From Plumapathes pennacea (Eukaryota; Cnidaria; Anthozoa; Antipatharia; Myriopathidae), in the NCBI GenBank assembly GCA_964036295.1, contig OZ038471.1:9814184-9878183 (forward strand): a DNA stretch of 64,000 nucleotides. The letters run 5' to 3'. Below the pieces are notes generated by a model. That model was not told where the DNA came from, made no database searches, and saw only the letters and a program-made list of their open reading frames with translations. Position numbers and translations under genes: made by a program. The stretch's first letter is position 1; each line of letters opens with the position of its first letter. Below are positions 35,315 to 46,699 of this stretch, piece after piece.

Positions 35315-36440
35315 TGCTCGCGGGGGCCTGGGGCCCAAGCGAGCTTAAAAATGCAAATTTTTATTTATTTTTTCCTTTTTTGTCAGTCAAGAATGGGCAC
35401 ACGGTGATTGGTTCATATTATCACGTGCTGGGCGATGACGTAATTGACTTCGCTAAACAACTCGAGATGTGGCCAGTGAATTGCTCGTTACTTGTGTGTA
35501 AAAGTTAACTGCATCCCATCCAAACTCAACACCATTTGGCTCTGTGGAATAGGCACGGATAAACTGGATTTTCGGGAACGATTTTGGCTCGCGTTCACCG
35601 CGGAAGTTTTGAGAATAGCCGTAAACAAATATTTGATGGATACCGCTGTCGCCGATAAATATTTAGTCCCGACGAAACTTTCTGTGGCGACACGAAATAC
35701 TTTTGGGAAGATAACAGGGCGAAAACAGAAACCAAAGCTACGGTGAGCTTTAGCCGTAAAACAATGGCGCTTTATGCTTTACTCTGTACATGACATCTGT
35801 TGCCTCATAAAATTCTTCTGCGTATCGTACATTGCCTGTTGAAGTGTTTCTTTCATTCGATCATGTAGCCTTTGTTTCGCAATGTTCATTAAACACCAGA
35901 AATGAAAAATACACCGAAATAATTCTGAGGATTGAGTTTGCAGTCACAAATGGACTGAACACACTGAACAAAACCGCAATAATATTGTAAACATCTCTCG
36001 TGTGACATTCCTCGCTTTCAATTTTATATTTGTTACAGAGCACAAATACTCGAAAGCCTGATAGAAGAAACGTATTAAGTTAACAAAAGAAAACACATAA
36101 GTAGTGAAGCGAAGGCTGAATTAATCGTGGCCTCTGATTAGAAATAAGAGTCGAGGTCAAACTGTCATAATCGATTGTCCATAAAAAGATATTTCACGCA
36201 TTCTCAAGATGTAGGGTCGCTCAACGAAAGTGTATGAGAGTTGGTATAATAATTTTTAGTTTAATCAAGATGTCAAAAGAGCAAGGTGTCAAAAGCCAAG
36301 TTCTCTATACTGTGTGATATTTTTATGGCGAGAAATTGGAAGTCTCTCTTGGGGGTTCCGCTCTTGTCCCCTACTTTTCATATTATATTCTGGTCTCGAC
36401 CCAACTCACGCCGCCAGCTCACTGGCAAGGCCAGTCTAGT
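35315..36440 (+). mobile_element. Helentron-like family A copy A3, complete
   Basis: Ends are exact. 5': TGCTCGCGGGGGCC...GGGCCCAAGCGAGC (hairpin). 3': inverted terminus, then ACTGGC-aag-GCCAGT hairpin and CTAGT. It sits in an exon of the SAM-HECT gene; taking out T(35315) to T(36440) restores the reading TND-KKRAEKKRALLE. The host T-run shows insertion between T residues without an obvious duplication. Size 1.1 kb, no coding frame. Confidence 0.75.
35397..35450 (+). promoter_or_regulatory. Promoter-like module shared by families A and B
   Basis: CACACGGTGATTGGTTCA (ATTGG is a reverse CCAAT box), then TATCACGTG (E-box) and GATGACGTAA (CRE-like). The same order recurs at 391-440, 37800-37850 (-), 41697-41750, 46783-46840, 49121-49175, 55434-55490, and in family B at 12143-12200 (-) and 41380-41440 (-). 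Function is inferred from the motifs only. Confidence 0.4.
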
Positions 36441-37169
36441 TGTCATTTGTGGTGCTGGACTGAATTTGATTGCTGATACTTTCACCGTTTACAAATCTCT
36501 CAATGCCAAAATGTCTCCCCTTTTCTGCAGGCCTAACTCCTTCAGCTCTTTGTCATCTGCTTGCTTTACAGCCAAAAGATCCATCTACAAAACATGAACA
36601 TTATGCATCGATCAATTCCAGCTGTTACCATCCCCTCCCCTCCCTCCCCCCATGATATACCGTATACCAATACCCTTTACCGTGTATAAATGAAGTGTTA
36701 CTCGCTCACTGATAAATGAGATGAAAATGAAATTCTGCACCAGACAGTGATGGCACGTATAAATTATTGGTTAGATTAGTGGATAGTACCGGTATGTTAT
36801 TTTCTCAATGGCAATTCATCTTCTTCTAAATGCATCCAAAACTGTTATCTAAAAGCAGATGACATCGTTTACCTTTTCCTCTCTGAATCTGTCGACCATA
36901 TCTTTAGTCACTGCCCGATGTTCAGTAGAAACTTGCAAACCTAGAAGCCGTTCGTTAAGAAAGGCCATCAGTTCAAACTGCACTTTCAAAATTGTTATAC
37001 TCAAGCGTAGTTTATTACAGAGACCCTAATCAGAAGCTTAATTAACTAATATTAGATAACTGAACACAAAATGGCTGTCATAAACGCAATGAGTCGATCA
37101 TAGACATATCTTTCCAATCGTCCCGTCGGAGTTCACACTTCCAGACGCCATATTTTTGGCCCATGTGGT

Positions 37170-37927
37170 AGACTTGAGCCCGCGAGCAACCGTAAGTAGC
37201 AACGTAAGTAGCAACGTAAGTGGCAACGTAAGTGGCAATAAGTTAAAAAAGTGGAGCTTCAATGGTTGTCCCTTCCAGGGTTCCTAAGATTTCGGTGTAT
37301 TTTTCATTTCTAGTTAACAGTGACCATTGCGAAACAAAGGCTACATGGTCGAATGGAAGAAACATTTCAACAGGCAATGTATGATAAGCAGAAGCATTTT
37401 ATGAGGCAACGGATGTCATGTACAGTGTAAAGCAGCCATTGTTTTACGGCTAAAGCTTATTGTAGCTTTGGCTTTCGTTTTTAGCCTGTTATCTTTCCAG
37501 AAGTATTTCGTGTCGCCACAGAAAGTTTCTTCGGGACTAAATAATTAGCAGCAACAGAGACACTGTATTTGCAATCCCGCAGCGGTATCCACCAAACATT
37601 TGTTTACGGTTGTTCTCAAAGCTTCCGCGGTGAACTTAACCTAAGAACACAAGCCAGAATCATTCCCTAAAATTCAGTTTATCCGTGCATGTTCAACAGA
37701 GCCAAACGGTGTTGAATTTGGATGGAATGCAGTTAACTTTAACACACAAATAACGAACAATTCAATAGCCCACATCTCAAGTTGTTCGCGAAGTCAATTA
37801 CGTCATCGCATGTCACGTGACAATGTGAACCAATCACCGTGTGCTGATTCTCGACCCAGAAAAAAAGAAAAAACAAACAAATAAAAGAAAAGATTTTGCA
37901 AATTTAAGCTCGCCGCAGCCGCGAGCA
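37170..37927 (-). mobile_element. Family A copy A4 with minisatellite
   Basis: The 5' end on the right is clear: read on the minus strand TTGCTCGCGGCTGCGGCGAGC, a hairpin. The body to ~37290 matches A3. The 3' part is replaced by the 12-bp minisatellite block (37180-37260, GTAAGTAGCAAC units) that also occurs at 20371-20470 in the other orientation. Confidence 0.6.
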
Positions 37928-38008
37928 ATTACTGTACTCTTCAAACAGCAACAATTAGAGTTTTCATGTATGCTTACACCACGCATGCCAATATCGTGTA
38001 AATGCTAT

Positions 38009-38312
38009 TAGTATATACCACATAAGTGAATAGTGCTTTTCGCGCGCTCTGATTGGCTCCTCAATCTCGGAATATCAAGTACTATTCACCTCCCGGCGGC
38101 TTCCGGTAAAACAAAATGGCGCGCGAACCCAATTTTTGCCCACTTTAGTCGGAAATAAAATAGCTATTTGGGAGTTGGCTATTAAACTTGTGTGGTATAT
38201 ACTAAAACAATTATTCGCCTCAATGTCGGTGAATAGCGGTGGATATTTACCTCGCCGAAACGGCTCGGTAAATATCCACCGCTATTCACCTCCACTTCGG
38301 CGAATAATTGTT
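38009..38312. mobile_element. Two adjoining fold-back units
   Basis: Unit one, 38009-38204: ends TAGTATATACCACAT and ATGTGTGG-type complement 'gtgtggtatatacta'. Unit two, 38206-38312: near-perfect hairpin with arms of ~50 bp, AACAATTATTCGCC... and GGATATTTACC, centre 'gccgaaacggc'. Part of unit two (GGTGAATAG) echoes sequence in unit one, so they may be one composite. Confidence 0.6.
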
Positions 38313-38794
38313 AAATATACAGTTGAAGCACCCGTAAGTGGACACAGTTACGGACATTTTCTCTGCTTCTTAATTAAGGCGAACTTTCTGCTTACGGGAA
38401 TCGGTGATTGCAAGTTTGACTTAGCTTAAGAGTTTAAATGGTTTTCGTAGATGCGTTCGTAAGTAGTGTTGTCCGCTTACGAGAGTGTCCGCCAGAGAGC
38501 ATCGACTGTAGTGTCATTTGCCTTCACTCACATTACATGATATTGGGATGTGTGGTGTAAATCATACATGAGAGCTCTACCCAGCAATGTCATACATAAT
38601 CGATTACTTGGGCGGGGGGCCTTTGCGAATATCGTATTTCTTGTAGAAAAGTACCTTACGAATAATAAAAGATTTTAGTTTAGCCTATTCTGTAGCTTAG
38701 CTTATTACTCAACTATAGGTTATAGATACGTCCACTCTCAAAATCACATATATAGATTAGTTTATCTATCCTATTTAGTATAATAATAATAATA
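38313..38794. other. Intergenic, no feature seen
   Basis: No exon or shared repeat was recognised. The stretch 'cgattacttgggcg...cgaatatcgtatttc' near 38600 recurs at 54405-54450, a short dispersed repeat. Confidence 0.4.
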
Positions 38795-41507
38795 ACAAGA
38801 CAGGCCCGTGGCCAGTGCGCTTGTGACGTCATTAGTACAATGAATAGAGACACGAGGGGTCCCGGGAGAGGAACTTTTGTCGTGCGTTTATATGCAAAAG
38901 ATATTATAGCCGAGTCAGTTTTTGCACATGACGGATCCAAGAGCTCCCTTTATTTTTCTTGCCCTCTTTTCTTCTAATTTCGGTCAAACAGATATTCACG
39001 AAAAAGTGTATTATAATAATTGAAAGAAAACAATTATCGAAGGCCCCGTAGGAATATTCTTCGTTTGCAACAACCCAGTTTTCATTGCTTTCCGATGCAC
39101 GTGACAGTACTTGTGTGACGCTTGCTATACAACCTGGCAACCTTGTTGAGTGAATTTTCAAGCTGACATGTTTTGTGGAGGAACTGTGTTGTCATTTTCT
39201 AATGGGATTGACTGGGGAATACCCGACATCTTAAGTAGCTGTAAGACAGCGTAATAGCCTTATCTCATCTTCCCAGCGTGTGCATCATGTTCAAGTAGCT
39301 GTAATTGAAAGCTTTCAGACTTAACTCTGTAGCACATTAAAACATGACACTTCCCATGATGAAATTACTTCGTATGAAAAAGCCATCTCAGACGTTACTC
39401 ATCCTACATGTACAAGTCTGATTACTAATATGTTCAAGACTGCTATGCATTAAGCTTTAACGCAAAATTCTGGGTCGATACGAAATTAATCTCTATCGGA
39501 AGCTGCAGACGTTTGAATACCGTGACAACAAAGGCGTGCATCACGGGCTTGTGGAGCGAACATTACGGCTCGGATAGTCGGATATCAACCTTGAGCTTTT
39601 GAAGACTTCGAGGTATTCAGTGACAAATATTCTCGATGTAATCGCCTGCCGGTCTTTCCTGCTTTTGTTAAAGCGGCGTGAGTGAAAGCTAATTAGCTGA
39701 TGATTCGGGATTCCCCGTTCTATGATATTATGCTCGTGACATTTCATTGACAGATCTTGTATCTTAATCTCGCGTGATATTTGCCTCAAACCTATTAGTA
39801 ATTCAATATCCTCAGACAATAAACAAAGAACCTTTACTGCACGCAAAACGAAGTTAAACGCCGACTGTTCGTATACGCCGCGCGTTACACAAAGCCGCAG
39901 AGTTTCCGACAAAGGGAGACGCTCTGCCCGCAGGGAAAAGTTCAAGTTCTATCAAGTTTCGACTCGTCTTCTACTACTTATTCGATGTTCTTTCACACAA
40001 ATATTGCTCAGAACACAGATACATTGGTTGAAGCGGTATCTATAATCGAGCATTTGCAAAACACAACCCTTCGTACTTTACGGGGGTCCCGCTGGTAACA
40101 CATCAAGCATTTGTGTACGGCTATTTTCAAGTCTTCCGACGCTTAAAAACAATGCAAGCCAAAATCGCTCTTAAAGTATGGCTTCCGTGCATCCAGAAAG
40201 CCAACCGATGATCGTTTTGTTTGGATCAACAACTGAAGGACCGGAATTTTTTTCTATATCCCTTGACAGAGAAAACCCATTGTACTTGGTTCTGTGAATT
40301 TGATCTCTGAGTACGTCTGATCTTGCAATGCCTGTTTTTTAACACATTTTAAAATACAAACGTATCTTTAAGCACCTCGGTTACTTTTGGCAATCTTCTT
40401 TTTGAGCTTCTAGCTTTCTCGCAGCGATGGTTTATTGATCCTAATTTTCTCTTTCCATTTCCATCTGTTGCTTTTTATTGTTTACATGTTGTTTACATGC
40501 ACGTTCTCGGAACGCATTAGCATTGTGAAGTACGTAAGCTCGGGTATAACCATGGACTTTTGACGACTTTGGGACATTCTTTGAAATGTATTCTTGTATT
40601 AGTCGCCTGCTTTTTCTACTCTTGTTCAAAATGCGTGAAAGGTTATTCAAGGGTACGTGGCTTGGCTCACGACTTCGTCTTGCAGGACTTCGGTTTTCTT
40701 TCACATAAACATTTGTGGGAATACAATAAAACTGAGCGAAGCGAGATTACCAACGGTCACTTTTTCCTCAGCCATTTCCCAATTTTCAAATAACAACGCC
40801 ATCTGTTCCACTGATTGTTTGACCTTCATGGCACCAAGCCAAAATGTCGCAACAACAACATAAATGCACAGCAGAGTGAAATTTTGATCCCAAACAAAAG
40901 TCAGATTTTCTGACGCTTTACTTGTATCAGCAAGAATAATACAAAGTAAAAGAATACAAAGTACCTTCAAGTTCACCCTCATACTAAACAGTTCCATATA
41001 ATCCGCTATCAAGCGCTTGTCAAGAATCGCCGTCTTTACACAGGTTCTCGTCTTTGTATGTCGAGCGGCTTCGTTCAGCTTGTTCCTTCAAGTTCTCAAG
41101 GTTCTGGATGTCAGATTCTTCGTACATTTCTGTACAGTTGTGCATAGTTATGCAGTTCATTGATAAGTTCATTGCATTTGCTTTCATGGCTTTCAATATG
41201 GCTTTTGAGGCTGAACGGACCGACCCAAGCCAAAACCGCTCAATGAAATTTAGTATGGGTCTACCGCAGCCGGCGTATGCGTTTGTAAGTAAGATGAGCG
41301 GTCCATAAAATAATCCACAGAGCCAACTAAGGCAAGCAACTTGCTGTCTTCAAAATGGCGAAACTGCTCGCCCGCCAAGTCACTTGATCACAACGTCATC
41401 ACAAATCACATGATAATATGAGCCAATCACCGCATGCAGATTTCTAACCCAGAAAAATAAAAAAAATAAAAAAATCGTTGCATTTTAAAGCTTGTGACGT
41501 CACAAGC

Positions 41508-41508
<1 letters not shown>
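38795..41508 (-). mobile_element. Helentron-like family B copy B2
   Basis: Nearly identical to B1 over its whole length; the fuller copy. On the minus strand the 5' end is a perfect palindrome, GCTTGTGACGTCACAAGC. The 3' end is the same CTTG-T terminus beside A/T-only host DNA (taataataataa). Copy B2 keeps ~107 bp around 40775-40880 that B1 lacks, and lacks ~185 bp present in B1 near 9840-9960. Confidence 0.7.
40701..41320 (-). CDS. Membrane-protein-like frames inside family B (possible captured gene)
   Basis: Reading down the minus strand: ACLSWLCGLFYGPLILLTNA, then IERFWLGSVRSASKAILKAM, a hydrophilic stretch (YEESDIQNLENLKEQAERSR), a frame change near 41030, then LIADYMELFSMRVNLKVLCI and two hydrophobic helices (about residues 12-30 and 48-66 of the 104-residue frame at 40701-41012). 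The pattern suggests a multi-pass membrane protein broken into pieces. I do not recognise the family. In B1 the second helix is removed by the 107-bp deletion, so the frame is not under strong constraint there. Confidence 0.3.

Positions 41509-41566
<58 letters not shown>
41509..41566. repeat. (AAT)n microsatellite
   Basis: About 19 AAT units directly abutting the 5' end of B2. Confidence 0.9.
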
Positions 41567-41567
<1 letters not shown>

Positions 41568-41616
41568 GGTTATAGATATGTCCACATATATTCCCACATG
41601 GCTGTACTCAAGTAAT

Positions 41617-43467
41617 TGCTCGTAGGGGCAACGCCCCGACGAGCTTAGGATTGGAGACCGTGTCTTTTTCTTCGTCATATTTTTCTGGGTTACGAATCAG
41701 CACACGGTGATTGGTTCACATTTCCACGTGATATGTGATGACGTAAGGTGACTTCGCGAACAACTTGAGATGTAGTCGATTGAATCGTACGTTAATGGTT
41801 GTGTATAAAGTTATCTGTATGCCACCAACACCGTCTGGCTCTGTGGAACAGGCACGGATAAACTAGGTTTTAGGGAACGATTTTGGCTTGCATTCTCAAG
41901 TTCACCGTCATAGCCGTAAACAAATGTTTGATGATTCGATTATATTTAATGGCTACCGCTACAGGATTGCAAATAACTCTGTCGCCGCTAATTATTTAGT
42001 CCCGACGAACTTTGGGCACACAAAGCGTTCCTTCAAATTTATGATGATGTCGAAGTTCCATGTCTTTCAAAGTGAAATACGTACGTGCAACGAATACCTT
42101 GACCGCAAAGGCGGTAAACAAATGAATCAGGAATCGGATTTCATATCATTGTTTAGTTTTAGTTTTATAATTTGTGGCACTCGGAAACCGTAGAAAAGAA
42201 GCAGCCGGGTGGATCACTGTGCGTATTTCTTGGCCAGGCGATGTACAACACATCTATTCGGACAAAGGTTGACTTTCATAAATTTTTGCATTGAAATCTG
42301 TATATGGAGGTATTGCGACTTGCGTGATGAACGCGATCAGCCGGTCAAGGCTTTAACTGCCACAAGTGCGACAAATATGGCCTGCCAATCGTATAATCGA
42401 ACTTTAGGGAATCCGAATCAGAACTTTCGAAAGGCTATAGCCAACGAGGCGAGCTTAGCGGCGAGAATTGCTTAGATATACAGTTTACACTAACATTGGC
42501 CCGACATCAAAGCACTGCTATTCATCTCATTGATCAGGGCAAAGGTTACGCCGGAAGATGATATCGTTTACAGTTGCGAACATCTGCCTGCTTTTACTGT
42601 AATTAGAGCTCCGGATGAGTGCAGCTACAGCTGTGGCAGTGTTAATCACAGGTTTGTTGAGGCTCTGTTAAACTTGGCGGCAGCTCAAAGCAGAATTTGA
42701 CAAACATTCAGCCGTCCACCGCCATGGTGAGACACGTACTGACTTAACAACCGCGCCAAAAAACTAACACACCGAGTGAGCGAGTGAGTGAGTGAGCGAC
42801 AGATTGTAGACACCAATGATTCCCAGATATGCTATGCATATCCGTGAGTCAAAAAACGAAAACAAACAAACTCCGTTTTTAAGGTCGCCGCAGCCGCGAG
42901 CAAATACACCGAAATAGTCCTGAACATTGAGTTTGTTAGTCACAAATGACTGAACACGCTGTGAACAAAACCGCAATAATATTGTAAACAAGTCTCATGT
43001 ACATTCCTCGCTTTCAATTTATATTTGTTACAGAGCGCGAATACTCGAAAGCCTCAGAAGAAACGCATTCAGTAAAAAAAACAACATAAGTATTGAAGCG
43101 AAGGTCAGCTTATCGTGGCCTCGGATTACAAATAAGTCTTCAAAGTCAAACTGTCAAAATCGACTGTGCATGAAAAGATAAGTCACGCATTACTCTTTTG
43201 TTGCTGGCTAACTTTTCACTCCAAAGATCAAAATGCAGAGTCACTCAACCTTTAAGAAGCAAGTGTACGAGTGTTGTAATGACAATTTATACCAATAGGT
43301 TTCATTTGAGCAAGGTGTTAAAAGTCAAGTTATTTATACTGTGTGATATTTTTCTGGTGAGAAACTGAAAGTCTCTTTTGGGAGTTCCGCTCTTGTCCCT
43401 ACTTTCCATTTTAGTTTCCTCTGGTCTCAACCCCACCCAACGAGCTCACTGGCAACCCCAGTCTTGT
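41617..43467 (+). mobile_element. Family A composite copy A5
   Basis: 5' hairpin GCTCGtaGGGGC-aac-GCCCCgaCGAGC; 3' end with inverted terminus (CCCAACGAGC), hairpin and CTTGTT. The interior holds a reversed second 5' end (GTCGCCGCAGCCGCGAGC, about 42885-42903) joined to the forward 3' half. The same composite occurs at 55351-57168, so the joined form itself has multiplied. (GAGT)n at 42774-42798. Confidence 0.65.
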
Positions 43468-43898
43468 TTCAAGTATGCTTACTTAATAAACATATACACA
43501 AGTCAACGAAGATCACTGTCTTGAATAGCCTTGAATGAAACACTGAATTTACCCTGAGCTAGCAAAGCCCAACTTTGCTATAGAACACGTTGTGGATGAA
43601 AATTACCGAACAGCTAAAACAATATACGGCATAACTGGCTGCCGACAATCACCGAAAGGAAGAGAAACCCGAGTTACGGCAAGTCTATATAGTTATATTC
43701 ACTCAACGAAGGTTAAGAAATTGTTGAGAGTGCTGCTGTTCAATGAAAAAATTGTTTTCGTATTGTGAAGCCTTGAGTCATAAAGTTCAGCAAAGACGAT
43801 CGACATACTTGCGAACATCGAGCGGCTAAACTTTCACAAAGAAGCCTTTTAGAAGAAGAAACTGGATCGAAACTGGACAAATCCATTTACAAATTTTA

Positions 43899-44153
43899 CT
43901 AATCACGACCTGTCGATGATCTCTTGAAGGTTTCAAACTCTCCCGCTGCGGATGGCTTGGCACTTTGCTGATCTCCAAACATGATTTCGGGCTTGTAGAT
44001 TTCCATGTCATTTGACGTTACTTCGAGTTGCAAATTCTTTACAGGCATTTTCGTCCATGTTTTAGAGTCAATTTCTTGCATTTGAATTACCCAATTTAAA
44101 CTTTCACGGCTGCTTTGTTTATGTTTTGGGAATCTCTCGCTCTTGGCCACCAT
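43899..44153 (-). CDS. Hypothetical small protein (84 residues)
   Basis: Starts at an ATG in good context (gaaaaATGG) with MVAKSERFPKHKQSSRESLN, and ends SSTGRD and TAG. Hydrophilic throughout, no signal peptide, no membrane segment, no recognised domain. Its composition looks more coding-like than nearby frames, and it lies between two repeat-rich stretches. A longer in-frame start (MSRKM) lies just upstream. Confidence 0.35.
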   Translation of the reverse strand: MVAKSERFPKHKQSSRESLNWVIQMQEIDSKTWTKMPVKNLQLEVTSNDMEIYKPEIMFGDQQSAKPSAAGEFETFKRSSTGRD

Positions 44154-44165
44154 TTTTCTCGACAC

Positions 44166-45155
44166 AAAAGTTTAGCTTGCGTGTTGTCACGGCAACCAAG
44201 TGTGCAAAATCAATAAATTGGTGCAGCTAACTATGATTAACTACTTTTGCACATCTGATTGAACTTTTTGGCACACTAATTTAAATTAACACCCCTGTTC
44301 TCAGCCAGTCAGAATTGAATATTTTTGCATCTATGGTATTAGGAAACAATTACTAGGCACAACAATTACTTTTTCGCACAGCTTTTGGGTTTCCTTTAAC
44401 ACGCTGATAATTGAGTTCTCAAGTTTTCTTTAACCGCATAATTGTCAAACAACATAATTATGTAGAATCGACATGCAAATAAAAACTAACCTACTAGAAT
44501 ACAGTATTTAACACGGTACCTCGTTGGATATTTATGATTCCATATTCGGCACGCCTGAGTAGAATAACTGTTTTATTGAAAACTGAATCACAATTTACTC
44601 TTCTATACTGCTTTTATTTGACGTAAAAGTGACTAGAAAACGACCCAACTCCCGCTGCAAAATTACAATGATCACATCATTACTGCAGCTATGACAACAT
44701 CTTTGCGAACAAGCTGAATGAGTAAAATCGAGAGAAGAAAGCATTTTCATGAAAATTACGCAGCACAAACACTCTCGGAAGGAGTTCACGAGAGTATCTT
44801 AAGGTGATGTACCAAAGTTATTAAAAACTTAAACGCTGGTACAATTGTAAAAATTAAATTGCGGGTGCTGAACGAGAACTGAACCTGGCGATGCTTGAAC
44901 ATCAGCATGGAAAATTGACGAAGAAAGTTTTATTTGCTTCTCTAAATGCAAATCGGCGGTGACAGAAAACTGTTTGCATCGCGGAGGCGAACCAAAGAAG
45001 GCGAGTCAGTGGCTGCTCGTACCGACTTGAGCGAAGGTGCCATCTTGTTCCCTTGCTGATGTGCAAACACTTAAAGCATGCATTTATTTTCTCTTAACCA
45101 ATCCAGCTTAATTAATAAATATGTAGTGGTCGGGGTACAATACCAACAGGCTTTT
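44166..45155. other. Intergenic, no feature seen
   Basis: AT-rich, no family A-D sequence and no recognised gene. Confidence 0.4.
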
Positions 45156-45310
45156 CTATTGTGACTGCATTTGCTGCTTTTGAATCAGTGTTCTTAAAGA
45201 TCTGTTGGGAATCAGTGCATTGTGATCCAGACGCTCATTTGTCATTGGACTGGTGCACTTTCCAGACTTCAACCAGGATTCAATTTCTTCACGCTCGTAG
45301 GAAAAGCCAT
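45156..45310 (-). CDS. 3' exon of a U-box domain protein (E3 ligase type)
   Basis: Acceptor catctacag precedes 45310; the exon reads (D)GFSYEREEIESWLKSGK, CTSPMTNERLDHNALIPNRS, LRTLIQKQQMQSQ and ends at TAG (45156-45158). The order DG-FSYER-I--WL-S-----SPMTN--L----LIPN--L is the C-terminal two thirds of a U-box, the RING-like fold that recruits E2 enzymes. The domain lies at the protein's C-terminus, as in WDSUB1-type proteins, but no WD or SAM exon was found upstream, where family A insertions fill the sequence. The first part of the U-box must be in an upstream exon that I did not identify. Confidence 0.65.
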
Positions 45311-46699
45311 CTGTAGATGAAAGATGATTTTAAGGGGAACTTTTACAAGAAATATATGGACTAAAACATGAATGACTCGAGCAAGGATGATCAACGAGAA
45401 CGTGGAGGTAAGAAACGGGGAAAGAAGGGGAAGGGAGAGGGGAGAAATTGGCAGTTGCTCGATCTGAAGGGAAACAAGGGAATTAGGAAGTGTAACTAGT
45501 GTGTGTATAACGGATGCGTATAATCAACTTGCTGCATATATGATCTGTTAGACATTTTATCCTACTTGCGCCCTTGCGGTTTTGTTCAATTATATTCAAT
45601 TTCGCATTTTTCTTCTTCCAGTTGTGTACAGTACTTTTTTATTGTTGGTGAAAACTAGGCGAAGCAAAGCAAAAATAATCAAGTGATAGAAACATTTCGA
45701 AAAGCTGAAGTCGCTCCCAGCTGTCACGAGTTTTCAAGTTTAACATACGCTTGTCAAAAAACTGTGAATTTACCAAAACCTTGGTGATAACAGCTCTGAA
45801 ATACAACAGACCGACTAGAAATTTAGAAGGCCTGATAAAAGAAATGCGTTTTAGAAAAAAAGATAAGTAATGAAGTGCACACTATTAATCGTGGCCTGTG
45901 ATTAGAAATAAATGTCCGAAGTCAAACTGTCAAAATCGACTGTGCATGAAAATAAGATAAGTCATTTCTTTGCTGGCTGACCTTTTCACTCCCAAGGTCA
46001 AAATGTAGATTCTCTCAACCTTTTGAAGTGTTTAATTGGTGCAATCATAAATGTTACAATTTACTCGAATGTGATTGGTTCATAACCCCATCGATTAATA
46101 ATTAATTGGACACTTAGTGTCCTGTAATCGAACATTTCTTTGTTCTGTAATCGGACAGTTGGCTTAAGCAATCATAAGCAAGAGTGAAATTTAAATGCAC
46201 CAATCAACGTTACACTGATTTTCAGTGAATAAAAAAAAAGAAAGAAAAAGAAAACCGGTGAGTTTGTGGCATCTCGAAAGACGACTTTTGTTAATTCTTG
46301 GACAATTTAACATGGAAGGAACAGTTTGTGGTCAGTGGAAGAACATGAACAGTCACCATTGAACGAAAGAAGACAGCAAAATTTTGCCGATCGGACGCAC
46401 CATTTGTTTAGTTCACGACGTTGCCAGTTAGCTATGCTAAATAGACACTCTGCAAGTTATGGCTAAACTTCAATGAACGTCGTCAATTCATTTGAAAATC
46501 ATGGAAGACTTTTATGTTTTTTTGCGATAGCTGTGATGGACAAACATTCCTCGAGAATTAAGCCGTCAAAAAATCAGTGAGTTTGGATTGCTGTGCCAAC
46601 CATTAAGATACAGATTTTTTCAGTCTTGAATATTTCCTTTGAATGCCTTGTAACTTCTTCTGAAAAATAAACTAGTATTCTGAGTTTCAAAGCGCCTAT
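45311..46699. other. Probable intron/intergenic with a family A fragment
   Basis: 45830-46025 is a diverged piece of the family A 3' half ('gtcaaactgtcaaaatcgac' region). No further U-box gene exon was recognised. Confidence 0.45.

Larger units (their letters stand above)
28227..36977 (-). pseudogene. SAM + HECT (G2E3-like) E3 ligase gene, degenerate
   Basis: Minus-strand exons joined in phase: 36873-36977 and 36441-36584 (SAM-like: FELMAFLNERLLGLQ...FREEK|MDLLAVKQADDKELKELGL), 34542-35314 (LAGWMHYSSVQH..., then EPQEFNYDDGLSHFLPDQ), 32667-32742, 32377-32423, 29626-29763 and 28227-29282 (HECT: KIKRGTIMRDMIELFK, KEELGLDNGGVLRDALSAFW, ending LLELPSTYQSF). HECT ligases move ubiquitin through a Cys in an HTCG-type motif; here it reads AHTYG. 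Other damage: a Helentron-like insert splits one exon, a one-base shift in the Lys-rich part near 34625, a LINE tail at 29006-29059, TAG codons after KGYK and after DDQQDN, and a shift near 28570. It cannot encode an active ligase as it stands. Confidence 0.75.

Noticed and set aside
37093-37160. ATG with MASGSVNSDGTIGK as first exon of the SAM-HECT gene
   Set aside because: No GT donor follows in a usable position, so the true first exon is unresolved.
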